From: Alphaproteobacteria bacterium
Lineage (GTDB): Bacteria; Pseudomonadota; Alphaproteobacteria; UBA9219
Length of the DNA: 10,818 nucleotides
Direction: 5' to 3'
NCBI GenBank assembly: GCA_028693775.1
Contig: JAQUUS010000030.1
Coordinates: 1 to 10,818 of the forward strand
Shown here: piece after piece, positions 1 to 6,536 of the stretch
Position numbering within the stretch: the first letter of the stretch is position 1
Layout: each line of letters begins with the position of its first letter
Notes under the pieces: model-generated
The model's database searches: none
Seen by the model: only the letters and a program-made list of their open reading frames with translations
Told to the model about the DNA's origin: nothing
Made by a program: the position numbers and the translations under genes

Positions 1-3
1 CAT
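1..3 (-). CDS. Start codon of a gene leaving the window on the left (partial, unidentified)
   Basis: Only an ATG (complement of bases 1-3) is inside the window. It is preceded on the minus strand by TGGAGG with a 6-base spacer, a near-ideal Shine-Dalgarno, and further upstream by a promoter-like pair. No protein residue beyond Met is visible, so the product cannot be named. The gene lies downstream of the DUF465 gene on the same strand but is separated from it by an intrinsic terminator and has its own promoter candidate, so it is probably transcribed independently. Confidence 0.45.
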
Positions 4-35
4 AAAGGTCCTCCAGTTCGATAATATCCAAAGGG

Positions 36-64
36 AATATGTGCTTTGTGTGGCGCAAATTCAA
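36..64 (-). promoter_or_regulatory. Candidate sigma70-type promoter for the gene starting at position 3
   Basis: On the minus strand TTGAAT (64-59) and CATATT (41-36) are separated by exactly 17 bases. Each hexamer matches the consensus at 4 of 6 positions. Transcription would start near position 29, giving a leader of about 25 bases that carries the TGGAGG ribosome binding site. It lies just downstream of the DUF465 terminator, where a fresh promoter is expected. The call rests on pattern only. Confidence 0.35.
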
Positions 65-100
65 CAGCAAACGGACTTCTCGATAATGCCTTGAAAACAC

Positions 101-128
101 AAAAAGACCGGGTTTCCCCGGTCTTTTT
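101..128 (-). terminator. Intrinsic terminator after the DUF465 gene
   Basis: Bases 101-112 and 117-128 form a perfect 12-bp inverted repeat (AAAAAGACCGGG against its complement) around a 4-base loop, GAAA on the minus strand (a GNRA tetraloop). The GC-rich core is flanked by A5 and T5, so it could work in either direction. It begins 12 bases after the DUF465 stop codon on the minus strand, its natural target. Confidence 0.88.
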
Positions 129-140
129 GTCCTGACAAAG

Positions 141-323
141 TCAGGCTACGGCTTGTTTGTCTTTCATCAGGCGTTCGATTTCGTCTTTGATGCCAAGTTT
201 GAGAGCTTTTAGTCGGCCGATTGCCAGCTGGTCTACGCTGACACGAGAGGATTCTTCGCGAAGTTGCCGATCGAGGTCGGCGTGTTTTTTCTTTAAAGCT
301 TCGATGCGATCTTCAAGAGCCAT
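141..323 (-). CDS. DUF465 (YdcH-like) small coiled-coil protein
   Basis: This encodes a 60-residue, highly charged, almost wholly helical protein. Residues 4-25 form a Leu-spaced amphipathic helix (EDRIEALKKKHADLDRQL), and residues 38-52 carry LKALKLGIKDEIERL, the signature end of DUF465/YdcH proteins, which resemble short coiled-coil hairpins and have no established function. The start is set by AAGGAG eight bases before the ATG at 323; a longer reading to 365 would put this Shine-Dalgarno inside the gene. A TAGAAT sequence (369-364) could be a -10 element, but no good -35 is seen. It is followed by a strong terminator and so appears to be a single-gene unit. The family is common in Alphaproteobacteria, often near purE; that neighbour cannot be checked here. 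Family assignment is secure, function unknown. Confidence 0.88.
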   Translation of the reverse strand: MALEDRIEALKKKHADLDRQLREESSRVSVDQLAIGRLKALKLGIKDEIERLMKDKQAVA

Positions 324-495
324 AACATCTACTCCTTGTAGTGAAAGAAACAACCTGTCTTTCATTCTATCATGAGTGGGACGCTAGCGCATGGCTTAAA
401 GATGCTGCAGAAGCGAAAGAAGCGGGACGATCGCCGTAACCCCTTGACGCAAACGCGAATTGCGAACCAAGAGTCAGATAATTGCAAAAAGGGCC

Positions 496-1452
496 TCAGG
501 ATTCGAGCCCGGATTTTTTGCGGGGATTGTAGGCGTTTTTCTTGGCCCATTTTTCGACAAGATCCGTCAAATCCTGCGGAACGGGTTCGGGAAGAACGAT
601 TTTCAATTTCACGAACATATCGCCCGGATGCGTTCCGGCAACGCCTTTTCCCTTGAGCCGAAGGGCGGTGCCCGAATTCGATCCCTTCGGGATTTTCAGT
701 GAAACATGGCCGTCAAGCGTCGGAACGGTAACGGAAGCGCCCAAAACGGCTTCCTGAAGGCTAACGGGAAAATCCAGAAAAATATCGCGATCCTTGCGCG
801 TAAAAAAAGGATGAGCCGCGACCTGAAGCTCGACAATCGCGTCGCCCGCAATGCCGCCGGGCCCCGTTCGGCCTTGTCCCTTCAGGCGCAGCTTGTGTCC
901 ATCCTCGACGCCCGCCGGAATGGAAATATCGAGCGTTTTATTGTTGGCCAGAGCGACGCGTTTTTTGCCGCCGAGGCAGGCTTCGACAAAAGAAACGGTA
1001 ATTTTTTGCGAAACGTCGCCGCCCTTGACGCTCGCGGCGTCTTCGGTTTGAAACCCGTTGTTTTTGTAGCGGCCCGAGGCCATGCCCATAAATTCCGAGA
1101 GAATATCTTCCATTCCCCCAAAGGCCGAAAAAGGCGTTTCGCCGGGATGCCCATAAGAAGACCGGGCGTTTCTGAAGTTTCCCGAAAACGGCTCGCTTTC
1201 CCCGAAAGGCCCGCCCGCAAAACCACGGTTGTGTCCGTGTGAATCGATCTCGCCTCTATCGAAGCGCGCCCGTTTATCCGGGTCCGAAAGGAGGTCGTAT
1301 GCGGCCGTTACTTCCTTGAACTTTTGCTCAATATCCTTGCGGCCCGGATTGACGTCCGGGTGCAGTTTTTTGGCCAGCTTGCGATAGGCGCTTTTAATTT
1401 CGCCGAGGCTTGCCGTCTTGGAAACGCCGAGAATTTGATATGGATCAGACAT
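496..1452 (-). CDS. DnaJ-family co-chaperone without zinc finger (CbpA-like)
   Basis: The 318-residue protein is a J-domain co-chaperone that should stimulate the ATPase of DnaK in the cytoplasm and deliver unfolded clients. The J domain spans about residues 3-67 with the essential HPD tripeptide at 31-33. A Gly/Phe-rich linker follows (about 72-135). The substrate-binding C-terminal beta-sandwich domains run from about 144 to 290, with landmarks GGDVSQKITVSFVEA (144-158) and HPFFTRKDRD (214-223). The CXXCXGXG zinc repeats of type I DnaJ are absent, making it a type II/CbpA-like protein rather than the main DnaJ. Its start has only a weak AGAG ribosome binding site. The lipoprotein gene lies 42 bases upstream on the same strand, so the two probably share a transcript. 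In CbpA-type proteins the C-terminal part also binds DNA or modulators; nothing here tests that. Confidence 0.93.
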   Translation of the reverse strand: MSDPYQILGVSKTASLGEIKSAYRKLAKKLHPDVNPGRKDIEQKFKEVTAAYDLLSDPDKRARFDRGEIDSHGHNRGFAGGPFGESEPFSGNFRNARSSYGHPGETPFSAFGGMEDILSEFMGMASGRYKNNGFQTEDAASVKGGDVSQKITVSFVEACLGGKKRVALANNKTLDISIPAGVEDGHKLRLKGQGRTGPGGIAGDAIVELQVAAHPFFTRKDRDIFLDFPVSLQEAVLGASVTVPTLDGHVSLKIPKGSNSGTALRLKGKGVAGTHPGDMFVKLKIVLPEPVPQDLTDLVEKWAKKNAYNPRKKSGLES

Positions 1453-1494
1453 GGAGAAACTCTAATCTGTTCTCCAATCGCCGGAAAGAGAATT

Positions 1495-1983
1495 TTAGCT
1501 TCCGGCCATTATGGACGCGATTTTCCAGCTTCCGTCGCCCTGCTGACAAGCCATGCTGCCGCCGTGTTTTTCCTTGCCTTCGACGGTTACGGTTTGTTGA
1601 AATTCGCGGCAAAAATAGCCGCTGTTATTGTAACTGTCTTTCACGGCCATGATCGTGCCGGAATTGCCGGACGCCGGGCTTTTCCAGGTTAAAATCTGGC
1701 CGGACGGGGCATTCATGGCCCGGCGTTCGGCCAGCGAATTCCTCTTTCTGTCGGTATCGTTCATCGCGGCGTGAATCTCGGGATCCGCCCATGCGCCGAG
1801 AACGATGCCCAAATTGGTTGCCGGGCGCACGCTTGTTCCCAAAGCGGGGGAGGCGATGGGTCGGGGCGGGATTCTTACCGTAACGGCCGTATCTGTCGGA
1901 AGAGGCGAGGGCTGTGGCGCCGTTTCGCAGGAGACGAGGGCGGGCAGAAAGGCGGTCAGAAGAAAAAGCGAGAAACGAGGCAT
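1495..1983 (-). CDS. Lipoprotein with RT0821/Lpp0805 (17 kDa surface antigen-like) domain
   Basis: This encodes a 162-residue putative outer-membrane lipoprotein. Residues 1-18 form a signal peptide ending in a lipobox, L16-V17-S18-C19, so Cys19 should be lipidated. A Pro/Thr-rich stretch (22-48) follows. The C-terminal domain (about 98-156) reads W-x-SPASGNSGT, then GYFCREFQQTVTVEGK and ACQQGDGSWKI, the conserved pattern of the RT0821/Lpp0805 surface-protein family related to rickettsial 17 kDa antigen; Cys125 and Cys146 are the conserved pair. The glycine-zipper region of true 17 kDa antigens is missing. The reading frame is open upstream to 2100, but only the Met at 1983 gives a signal peptide directly at the N terminus. 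No good Shine-Dalgarno precedes it. The biochemical role of the family is unknown. It lies immediately upstream of the DnaJ-like gene. Confidence 0.82.
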   Translation of the reverse strand: MPRFSLFLLTAFLPALVSCETAPQPSPLPTDTAVTVRIPPRPIASPALGTSVRPATNLGIVLGAWADPEIHAAMNDTDRKRNSLAERRAMNAPSGQILTWKSPASGNSGTIMAVKDSYNNSGYFCREFQQTVTVEGKEKHGGSMACQQGDGSWKIASIMAGS

Positions 1984-2019
1984 ATCTGTACGGCTGGAGT
2001 GAAGACGAGTGATTTGCGC

Positions 2020-2049
2020 AAAATACAATAAAGCGGCGCGTCGATCCAA
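2020..2049 (-). promoter_or_regulatory. Weak promoter candidate for the lipoprotein-dnaJ unit
   Basis: On the minus strand TTGGAT (2049-2044) and TATTTT (2025-2020) are 18 bases apart, matching consensus at 3 and 4 of 6 positions. This would give a leader of roughly 30 bases before the ATG at 1983. The match is poor, but it is the only candidate lying downstream of the minus-strand terminator at 2048-2070, where a promoter for this gene must be if that terminator is efficient. Confidence 0.22.
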
Positions 2050-2076
2050 AAAAACGGCCCTTGCGAGCCGAAAAAA
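2048..2076 (-). terminator. Intrinsic terminator on the minus strand of the ybeY/lipoprotein divergent region
   Basis: Read on the minus strand: CGGCTC (2070-2065), loop GCAA (2064-2061), GGGCCG (2060-2055), then seven T (2054-2048). The stem is 6 bp with one G-T wobble and a GNRA loop; six T also precede it (2076-2071). The form is typical of a Rho-independent terminator, but no minus-strand gene lies upstream of it before the plus-strand ybeY. It may be a leader attenuator, the end of a small RNA, or an insulator against antisense transcription. Confidence 0.6.
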
Positions 2077-2174
2077 GTCGTTGACGTGACAAAAAAGCAC
2101 AAAATCGATTCATTCTCGAAATAAAAAAGAGTATTCTCTCCCGCATTCGTAAAACAAACAGGCGCGTTTCAGGC

Positions 2175-2693
2175 ATGGCCGGATCGATTTCTTTGGATTT
2201 TCAAATAACAGTTCCCTCATGGACTCGCCTTCCGCGATTGCGTGCAAGGCTAAAAGAGGCGGCGCAGGCAACGGCGCAATATCTTGGTTCATCTCTACGC
2301 GCGCCCGCGTCCGCAACGATTTTGTTGTCCGGCAACGCCAGAATCCGGCAACTGAATTTCGATTTCAGGGGCATGGACCGGCCGACAAACGTTTTGTCGT
2401 TTCCGCAGTTCTCCCCGCCGGAAATCGCCCGTCTTGCCAAAAAAAACGATGAGATCGAGCTCGGCGATATCGCTCTTGCCTATCAATATGTTTCGAGAGA
2501 AGCGCGCGACGAAGAAAAAAAAGCGATCGATCACACGACGCATTTAGTCATACATGGGCTTTTGCACTTGTTTGGGTACGATCATCAAAAAGAATCTGCT
2601 GCGGAAAAGATGGAAAAAGCCGAAAGAACCATTATGAAGTCTTTGGGCCTGCCCGATCCGTATGCAACGCTTCGTCCCTCAAAAAGAAAATGA
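2175..2693 (+). CDS. ybeY: Endoribonuclease / rRNA maturation factor YbeY
   Basis: The 172-residue protein is a UPF0054/YbeY metalloprotein, acting in 16S rRNA 3'-end maturation and late-stage 70S ribosome quality control in the cytoplasm. The metal site HGLLHLFGYDH occupies residues 127-137, with ligands His127, His131 and His137. Other family landmarks are TNVLSFP (71-77) and GDIALA (97-102). Length is normal. The ATG at 2175 has only a weak AGG before it, but the N terminus (DFQITVPSW) begins where the family begins, so I keep it. It overlaps the downstream corC start by four bases (ATGA), implying translational coupling. In many Alphaproteobacteria the order is phoH-ybeY-corC-lnt; here the upstream neighbour is the divergent lipoprotein, so phoH is missing from its usual place. 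Confidence 0.95.
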   Translation: MAGSISLDFQITVPSWTRLPRLRARLKEAAQATAQYLGSSLRAPASATILLSGNARIRQLNFDFRGMDRPTNVLSFPQFSPPEIARLAKKNDEIELGDIALAYQYVSREARDEEKKAIDHTTHLVIHGLLHLFGYDHQKESAAEKMEKAERTIMKSLGLPDPYATLRPSKRK

Positions 2694-3583
2694 AAATGGT
2701 TTCCGAGAAAAAATCAAAAGACGAAAAGTCCAAAAACTTCTGGGTTGTTTTGTGGCAAAAGCTTGTGCACTTGTTTCGTGCGCCCTCCAATGCCGAAGCC
2801 CTGCGCGAAATCGTCGAAGAGCTTGTCGAGGACCCTCTTTCCGCCTCCGGGCTTTCGTCGGCCGAGCGCACCGCCCTGTCGAACATTCTAAAATTGCGCG
2901 AACGCCGCGTTATCGATTGCATGGTGCCTCGCGCCGATATCGTGGCGCTCGATGTCAGCGTGTCGCTCAAGGAGCTTGCGGACGAAATGTCCATCAACGG
3001 CTACAGCCGCATTCCCATTTTCAGGGGAACGCTCGACGATGTGATCGGCATGGTCCATGTAAAAGATATTGTGCCGTTTCTTGCACAGCAAAAACCATGC
3101 GTCATTCCTGATATTCTCCGGCCCGTTCTTTACGTTGCGCCCTCGATGCCTGCGTCGAAGCTGTTGCTGCAAATGCGGCAGACGCGCCAGCATATGGCTG
3201 TTGTGATAGATGAATTCGGCGGCGTTGACGGGCTGGTCACGATCGAAGACGTTGTCGAAGAGATTATCGGCGAAATCGAAGACGAGCACGACATTCCTCC
3301 TCCTCCTCCGGTTGTCGTGCGCCCGGATGGCACGCTGCTTGCCGATGCGCGGTTGCCTATCGAAAGTTTTGAGAGGCAGACAGGTTTGTTGCTGCCTTCG
3401 CCCGGCGCAGAAGATATCGATACGCTCGGCGGCTATGTCCTGCATCTTGCCGGACGTGTGCCACAGGTGGGCGAAATCGTTCAAAGCCCGGACGGGATTT
3501 CCTTCGAAATTCTGGAAATCGAGCAAAGCCGCGTCAATCGCCTTCGCATCCGCGCGCCGCGTCGAACACCCGAAGAAAAATAA
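2690..3583 (+). CDS. corC: CorC/HlyC-family CBS-domain protein (hemolysin C-like)
   Basis: The 297-residue cytosolic protein has two CBS domains (about residues 75-135 and 142-198) and a C-terminal CorC/HlyC (transporter-associated) domain (about 207-290). The family marks are clear: VIDCMVPRADI (74-84), GYSRIPIF (104-111), AVVIDEFGGVDGLVTIEDVVEEIIGEI at about 170-196, and DTLGGYV (244-250). There is no DUF21 membrane domain, so it is the short CorC form. CorC proteins are linked to magnesium and cobalt resistance or efflux with CorA; the hemolysin name is historical. A five-proline run (203-207) joins the CBS pair to the last domain. Its start overlaps the ybeY stop. The usual downstream lnt is replaced by a pilin gene, and no intrinsic terminator is seen after the stop. 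Confidence 0.93.
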   Translation: MKMVSEKKSKDEKSKNFWVVLWQKLVHLFRAPSNAEALREIVEELVEDPLSASGLSSAERTALSNILKLRERRVIDCMVPRADIVALDVSVSLKELADEMSINGYSRIPIFRGTLDDVIGMVHVKDIVPFLAQQKPCVIPDILRPVLYVAPSMPASKLLLQMRQTRQHMAVVIDEFGGVDGLVTIEDVVEEIIGEIEDEHDIPPPPPVVVRPDGTLLADARLPIESFERQTGLLLPSPGAEDIDTLGGYVLHLAGRVPQVGEIVQSPDGISFEILEIEQSRVNRLRIRAPRRTPEEK

Positions 3584-3643
3584 ACGCGTCGCGCGAAAAA
3601 AACGCAGAAAAAACAAAAACATTAAACAAAAATTAATAATAGA

Positions 3644-3662
3644 TCGGCATACATAATGCCGA
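3644..3662. promoter_or_regulatory. Operator-like perfect palindrome upstream of the pilin gene
   Basis: TCGGCAT-ACATA-ATGCCGA is a 7-5-7 perfect inverted repeat. The sequence CATAAT (3652-3657), matching a -10 hexamer at 5 of 6 positions, lies across its loop and right arm, though no convincing -35 is placed 16-18 bases upstream; the upstream 40 bases are very A-rich. No T-tract follows, so it is not a terminator. It could be a repressor site on the pilin promoter. Transcription from here would give a leader of about 65 bases. Confidence 0.35.
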
Positions 3663-3730
3663 CGACGCCAGCAATGGACAAAGGCCACGCGTCCGCTTGT
3701 TTCTTTCACAACATCTAAGGAGACCTCGAT

Positions 3731-4336
3731 ATGATAGCGAAAAAGTTTCCGACGCATGCTCGGCAAAAGGGTTTCACCCTAACCGAAATTGCGATCGTTC
3801 TTGGTATCATGGGCTTGATTTTGGGCGCGATCTGGACTGCAGCGTCCAGCGTGTATCAAAATCAACGTTCCTCGCATGCTCAGACGGCCGTTTTACAAAT
3901 TGCTCAAGCCGTTCGTAATCTGTATGCCCAATCGTCCACGACGGGCTCAGGGGCTGCGGATATGACCTCTAGCTTGATTACGGCGGGCGTTATTCCGACG
4001 GACTTGATCAAAGGATCGACGGCAATCAATCCTTGGGCCGGCGGCACAACCAAAGTTTTGACGCCAAATACGAATGACAGCTTTACGGTTGAAATGACGG
4101 CCGTTCCTCGGGCTGCGTGCATCAGCATCCTTTCCACGGTTGCTGGCGTTTCTCGCGATCAAAGCCTTTTCGGAGTAGCCTCGACAACGGCAACAACACC
4201 CGTTAGCACTGCGACGAACGCATCGGCCATTAGTACCGGGTCGAGCCAAGTCGATATCGTGACCCCGGCTATTGCAGCGGCAGCTTGCAGCAACAACTCA
4301 AACACCATCCAGTTCGGCTTCTCGCTTAAGTCATAA
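3731..4336 (+). CDS. Type IV pilin-like prepilin (type IVb/PilS-like major pilin)
   Basis: The 201-residue prepilin carries a class III signal. A 14-residue basic leader ends KG, with cleavage expected between Gly14 and Phe15, and Glu19 is the conserved +5 glutamate. The hydrophobic assembly helix follows (FTLTEIAIVLGIMGLILGAIW, 15-35). The mature C-terminal domain has the motif VPRAACISI (125-133) and a second Cys186, a likely disulfide loop as in type IVb/PilS-type pilins. Residues 150-172 are Ser/Thr/Ala-rich. TAAGGAG lies eight bases before the ATG, and a strong terminator follows the stop, so this is a monocistronic, probably well-translated gene. No prepilin peptidase, ATPase or secretin gene is nearby, so assembly proteins must be encoded elsewhere. 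A minor pilin or competence pseudopilin is an alternative to a major pilus subunit. Confidence 0.82.
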   Translation: MIAKKFPTHARQKGFTLTEIAIVLGIMGLILGAIWTAASSVYQNQRSSHAQTAVLQIAQAVRNLYAQSSTTGSGAADMTSSLITAGVIPTDLIKGSTAINPWAGGTTKVLTPNTNDSFTVEMTAVPRAACISILSTVAGVSRDQSLFGVASTTATTPVSTATNASAISTGSSQVDIVTPAIAAAACSNNSNTIQFGFSLKS

Positions 4337-4361
4337 GCTGAAGAGAACAGGGAAGAACGTT

Positions 4362-4391
4362 AAAGCGGGAAGCATCAGCTTCCCGCTTTTT
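4362..4391 (+). terminator. Intrinsic terminator after the pilin gene
   Basis: Bases 4362-4373 (AAAGCGGGAAGC) pair perfectly over 12 bp with 4378-4389 around an ATCA loop, followed by two more T, so the T-tract is five long (4387-4391) with three inside the stem. It lies 25 bases after the pilin stop and 54 bases before the next gene, isolating the pilin transcript from the ComM-family gene. Confidence 0.88.
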
Positions 4392-4445
4392 CTTTGCGCG
4401 AAGACATGCTACACCAACAATACAATTTAACGAAATCATTGGGTT

Positions 4446-5975
4446 ATGGTCGCGCGCGTTTCCACAGTCGCTTTCGAAGGCACGAATGTTCTGAACATCG
4501 ACGTTCAGGTGCAGATGTCTTCCGGCTTGCCCAAATTCAATCTGGTCGGCCTTCCCGATAAAGCGGTGGCCGAAAGCCGCGAGAGAGTTCGTGCTGCGCT
4601 TTACGCTTTGGGGCTGTCGTTGCCCGCCAAGCATATTGCGGTCAATCTTGCGCCAGCGGATGTTTTGAAGGAAGGCTCTCATTTCGATCTGCCCATTGCG
4701 CTTGGATTGTTGGCGGCGATGGGCGTTTTGCCTCCGGAAGAAATATCTCGTTACACGGCGCTTGGCGAACTTGCGCTCGATGGCGCACTGTCTCCGGTTG
4801 CCGGAGTTCTTCCCGCAGCAGTGAACGCCAATGCTGCAAGCCGAGGGCTGATTTGTCCGCACAAAAACGGCGGAGAAGCGGTCTGGGCCGGGGAGCTGGA
4901 AGTGCTTGCTGCGCCGACGCTTTTGGCGCTTATCAATCATTTCAAGGGAACGCAGGTACTGGGCCGTCCCGAGCAGCAAATACAAACCGAAGACGGCAGC
5001 TATCCTGACCTAAAAGACATCAAGGGACAAGAAACGGCGAAGCGGGCGCTAGAGGTTGTTGCAGCAGGCGGCCACAATTTGCTGATGATCGGTCCGCCTG
5101 GCGCCGGAAAAAGCATGCTGGCAGCAAGACTTCCCGGCATATTGCCGCCGCTTGCGCCCGATGAGGCGCTGGATGTTTCGATGATCCATTCTCTGGCAGG
5201 ATTGCTTGAGGAGGGAAAATTGCTGCGCCGCAGACCGTTTCGCGATCCGCATCATTCTGCATCGTTGCCGTCATTGATCGGCGGCGGAATGAAAGCCAAG
5301 CCCGGCGAAATATCGTTGGCGCACAATGGTGTATTGTTTTTGGATGAGCTGCCCGAGTTCCAGCGAGCGACGCTCGAAGCGTTACGGCAGCCGCTGGAAA
5401 CGGGTCGGGCGGTTGTTTCTCGCGCCAATCATCACGTTACCTATCCGGCGCGCGTTCAATTAATTGCTGCAATGAATCCTTGTCGTTGCGGACACTTGGC
5501 CGATCCGGCCCGAGCCTGCGGCCGAGCGCCGAAATGCGCCAACGACTATCAGTCAAAAATTTCGGGACCTCTGTTCGATCGCATCGATTGCCATATCGAC
5601 GTTCCCGCAGTCAGCGCCGCCGATCTCAGCCTGCCGCCTCCTGCCGAAGATTCCGTCATTGTTGCTGCACGCGTGCAAGCGGCGCGGGACATACAAACGG
5701 CGCGATATGCAGCAAACGCAAACGAGTTCGGGCCGGCGGTCCGGACAAACGCCGAGGCTGACGGAGAGTTGCTCGAAAAAGTTGCCGCGCCCAATCAGGA
5801 AGGCCGGGCGCTTCTGACACGGGCGGCCGAGCAAATGAAGCTTTCGGCCCGTGGCTACCACAGGGTATTGCGTGTGGCCCGGACGCTGGCCGATTTGGGG
5901 GGACAGGATTCCGTTAACCGGCTACATATTGCCGAAGCCCTGAGTTACCGGCGGCTGGATTTTGGAAAGCAATAA
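4446..5975 (+). CDS. comM: YifB/ComM-family Mg-chelatase-like AAA+ ATPase
   Basis: The 509-residue AAA+ protein has the full family architecture. An N-terminal ChlI-type domain (about 20-140) contains GLPKFNLVGLPDKAVAESRERVRAA at 27-51. The Mg-chelatase-like AAA+ core (about 188-390) has Walker A GPPGAGKS (216-223), Walker B VLFLDE (296-301) and the cysteine cluster NPCRCGH (344-350) with Cys358 and Cys364. A C-terminal lid follows (about 415-505, SARGYHRVLRVARTLADL). Despite the family name it does not chelate magnesium; ComM of Vibrio cholerae is a branch-migration helicase that integrates incoming DNA during transformation, and a similar role is inferred here. No strong Shine-Dalgarno precedes the ATG, though the N terminus MVARVSTVAFEG is the usual family start. 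TACAAT (4421-4426) is a possible -10. It sits next to a type IV pilin gene. Confidence 0.93.
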   Translation: MVARVSTVAFEGTNVLNIDVQVQMSSGLPKFNLVGLPDKAVAESRERVRAALYALGLSLPAKHIAVNLAPADVLKEGSHFDLPIALGLLAAMGVLPPEEISRYTALGELALDGALSPVAGVLPAAVNANAASRGLICPHKNGGEAVWAGELEVLAAPTLLALINHFKGTQVLGRPEQQIQTEDGSYPDLKDIKGQETAKRALEVVAAGGHNLLMIGPPGAGKSMLAARLPGILPPLAPDEALDVSMIHSLAGLLEEGKLLRRRPFRDPHHSASLPSLIGGGMKAKPGEISLAHNGVLFLDELPEFQRATLEALRQPLETGRAVVSRANHHVTYPARVQLIAAMNPCRCGHLADPARACGRAPKCANDYQSKISGPLFDRIDCHIDVPAVSAADLSLPPPAEDSVIVAARVQAARDIQTARYAANANEFGPAVRTNAEADGELLEKVAAPNQEGRALLTRAAEQMKLSARGYHRVLRVARTLADLGGQDSVNRLHIAEALSYRRLDFGKQ

Positions 5976-6011
5976 AAACAAGGGATTAATTCAGATTTTC
6001 AGGACCGCCCC

Positions 6012-6041
6012 TTGCGAGAAGCGTAACGGCGGGTCTATAAA
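6012..6041 (+). promoter_or_regulatory. Candidate promoter for the gatB/yqeY-dnaG unit
   Basis: TTGCGA (6012-6017) and TATAAA (6036-6041) are 18 bases apart, matching consensus at 4 and 5 of 6 positions. Transcription would start around 6048, about 20 bases before the ATG at 6068. An in-frame upstream ATG at 6041 overlaps the -10 hexamer and would lie upstream of this transcript, which supports the later start for the gene. Confidence 0.45.
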
Positions 6042-6067
6042 TGAAGCCCGAAATAAAGGAGGCCGCC

Positions 6068-6523
6068 ATGCTCAGAAATGAAATCAACGAAGCGATGAAA
6101 AACGCGTTGCGCGCGAAAGACGAACGCACCCTGGCGACGACGCGCCTGATAATCTCCCGCATGCGCGATCTGGATATTGCCGCCCGGCCCAAAGGAAATG
6201 CGGACGGCATCGGCGACAGTGAAATTCTCGCCATGCTGCAAGGAATGGTCAAGCAGCGCCGTGAATCGATAGCCATGTACGAAAAAGGAAACCGCCCCGA
6301 TCTCGTCAAGCAGGAGAGCGAGGAGATAGAGGTCATTGAGCGCTTTTTGCCCAAGCAGATGGACGAAACGGCCGTCAAGGAAGCTATCGACAAAGCCGTT
6401 GCCGCCACGGGCGCCGCGAGCATAAAAGACATGGGCAAGGTGATGGGCGAATTGAAAAAAGTCTATACCGGGCAGATGGACTTTTCAAAAGCGGGCGCGC
6501 TGGTCAAGGCGCGGCTGAGCTAG
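6068..6523 (+). CDS. GatB/YqeY domain-containing protein
   Basis: The 151-residue helical protein belongs to the YqeY family, which shares its fold with the tail domain of the GatB subunit of tRNA amidotransferase. Family marks from the chosen Met are the N-terminal helix LRNEINEAMKNALRAKD, TTRLIISRMRDLDIAAR, the MYEKGNRPDLV segment with the following FLPKQM, and SIKDMGKVMGELK near the end. The role of stand-alone YqeY is not settled; a tRNA-linked function is suspected from the fold. The start is decided by AAAGGAGG (6055-6062) five bases before the ATG; the alternative ATG at 6041 lies upstream of this site. The gene ends 13 bases before dnaG and probably shares its transcript. This pairing is common in Alphaproteobacteria. 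Confidence 0.92.
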   Translation: MLRNEINEAMKNALRAKDERTLATTRLIISRMRDLDIAARPKGNADGIGDSEILAMLQGMVKQRRESIAMYEKGNRPDLVKQESEEIEVIERFLPKQMDETAVKEAIDKAVAATGAASIKDMGKVMGELKKVYTGQMDFSKAGALVKARLS

Positions 6524-6536
6524 GCGCGGACTCCCG

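Noticed and set aside
706..1242. Long plus-strand open frame (178 codons) opposite the DnaJ-like gene.
   Set aside because: It is an antisense shadow of a clear J-domain protein; Arg/Ala/Gly-rich with no recognisable domain.
1984..2100. N-terminal extension of the lipoprotein reading frame up to 2100.
   Set aside because: It would bury the signal peptide and lipobox behind 39 unrelated residues and run through the minus-strand terminator hairpin.
3298..3309. Short CCT trinucleotide repeat in corC.
   Set aside because: It encodes an ordinary Pro linker between domains and is too short to call a phase-variable tract.
4335..4381. AAGCTGA (4335-4341) can pair with TCAGCTT (4375-4381), competing with the pilin terminator like an antiterminator.
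   Set aside because: It is only 7 bp against a 12-bp terminator stem, overlaps the stop codon and has no sensor sequence; chance is the simpler reading.
6003..6035. Imperfect inverted repeat GACC-GCC / GGCGGGTC between comM and the gatB/yqeY gene.
   Set aside because: It has an 18-base loop, one bulge and no T-tract, and coincides with the spacer of a better-supported promoter, so it is not called a terminator.
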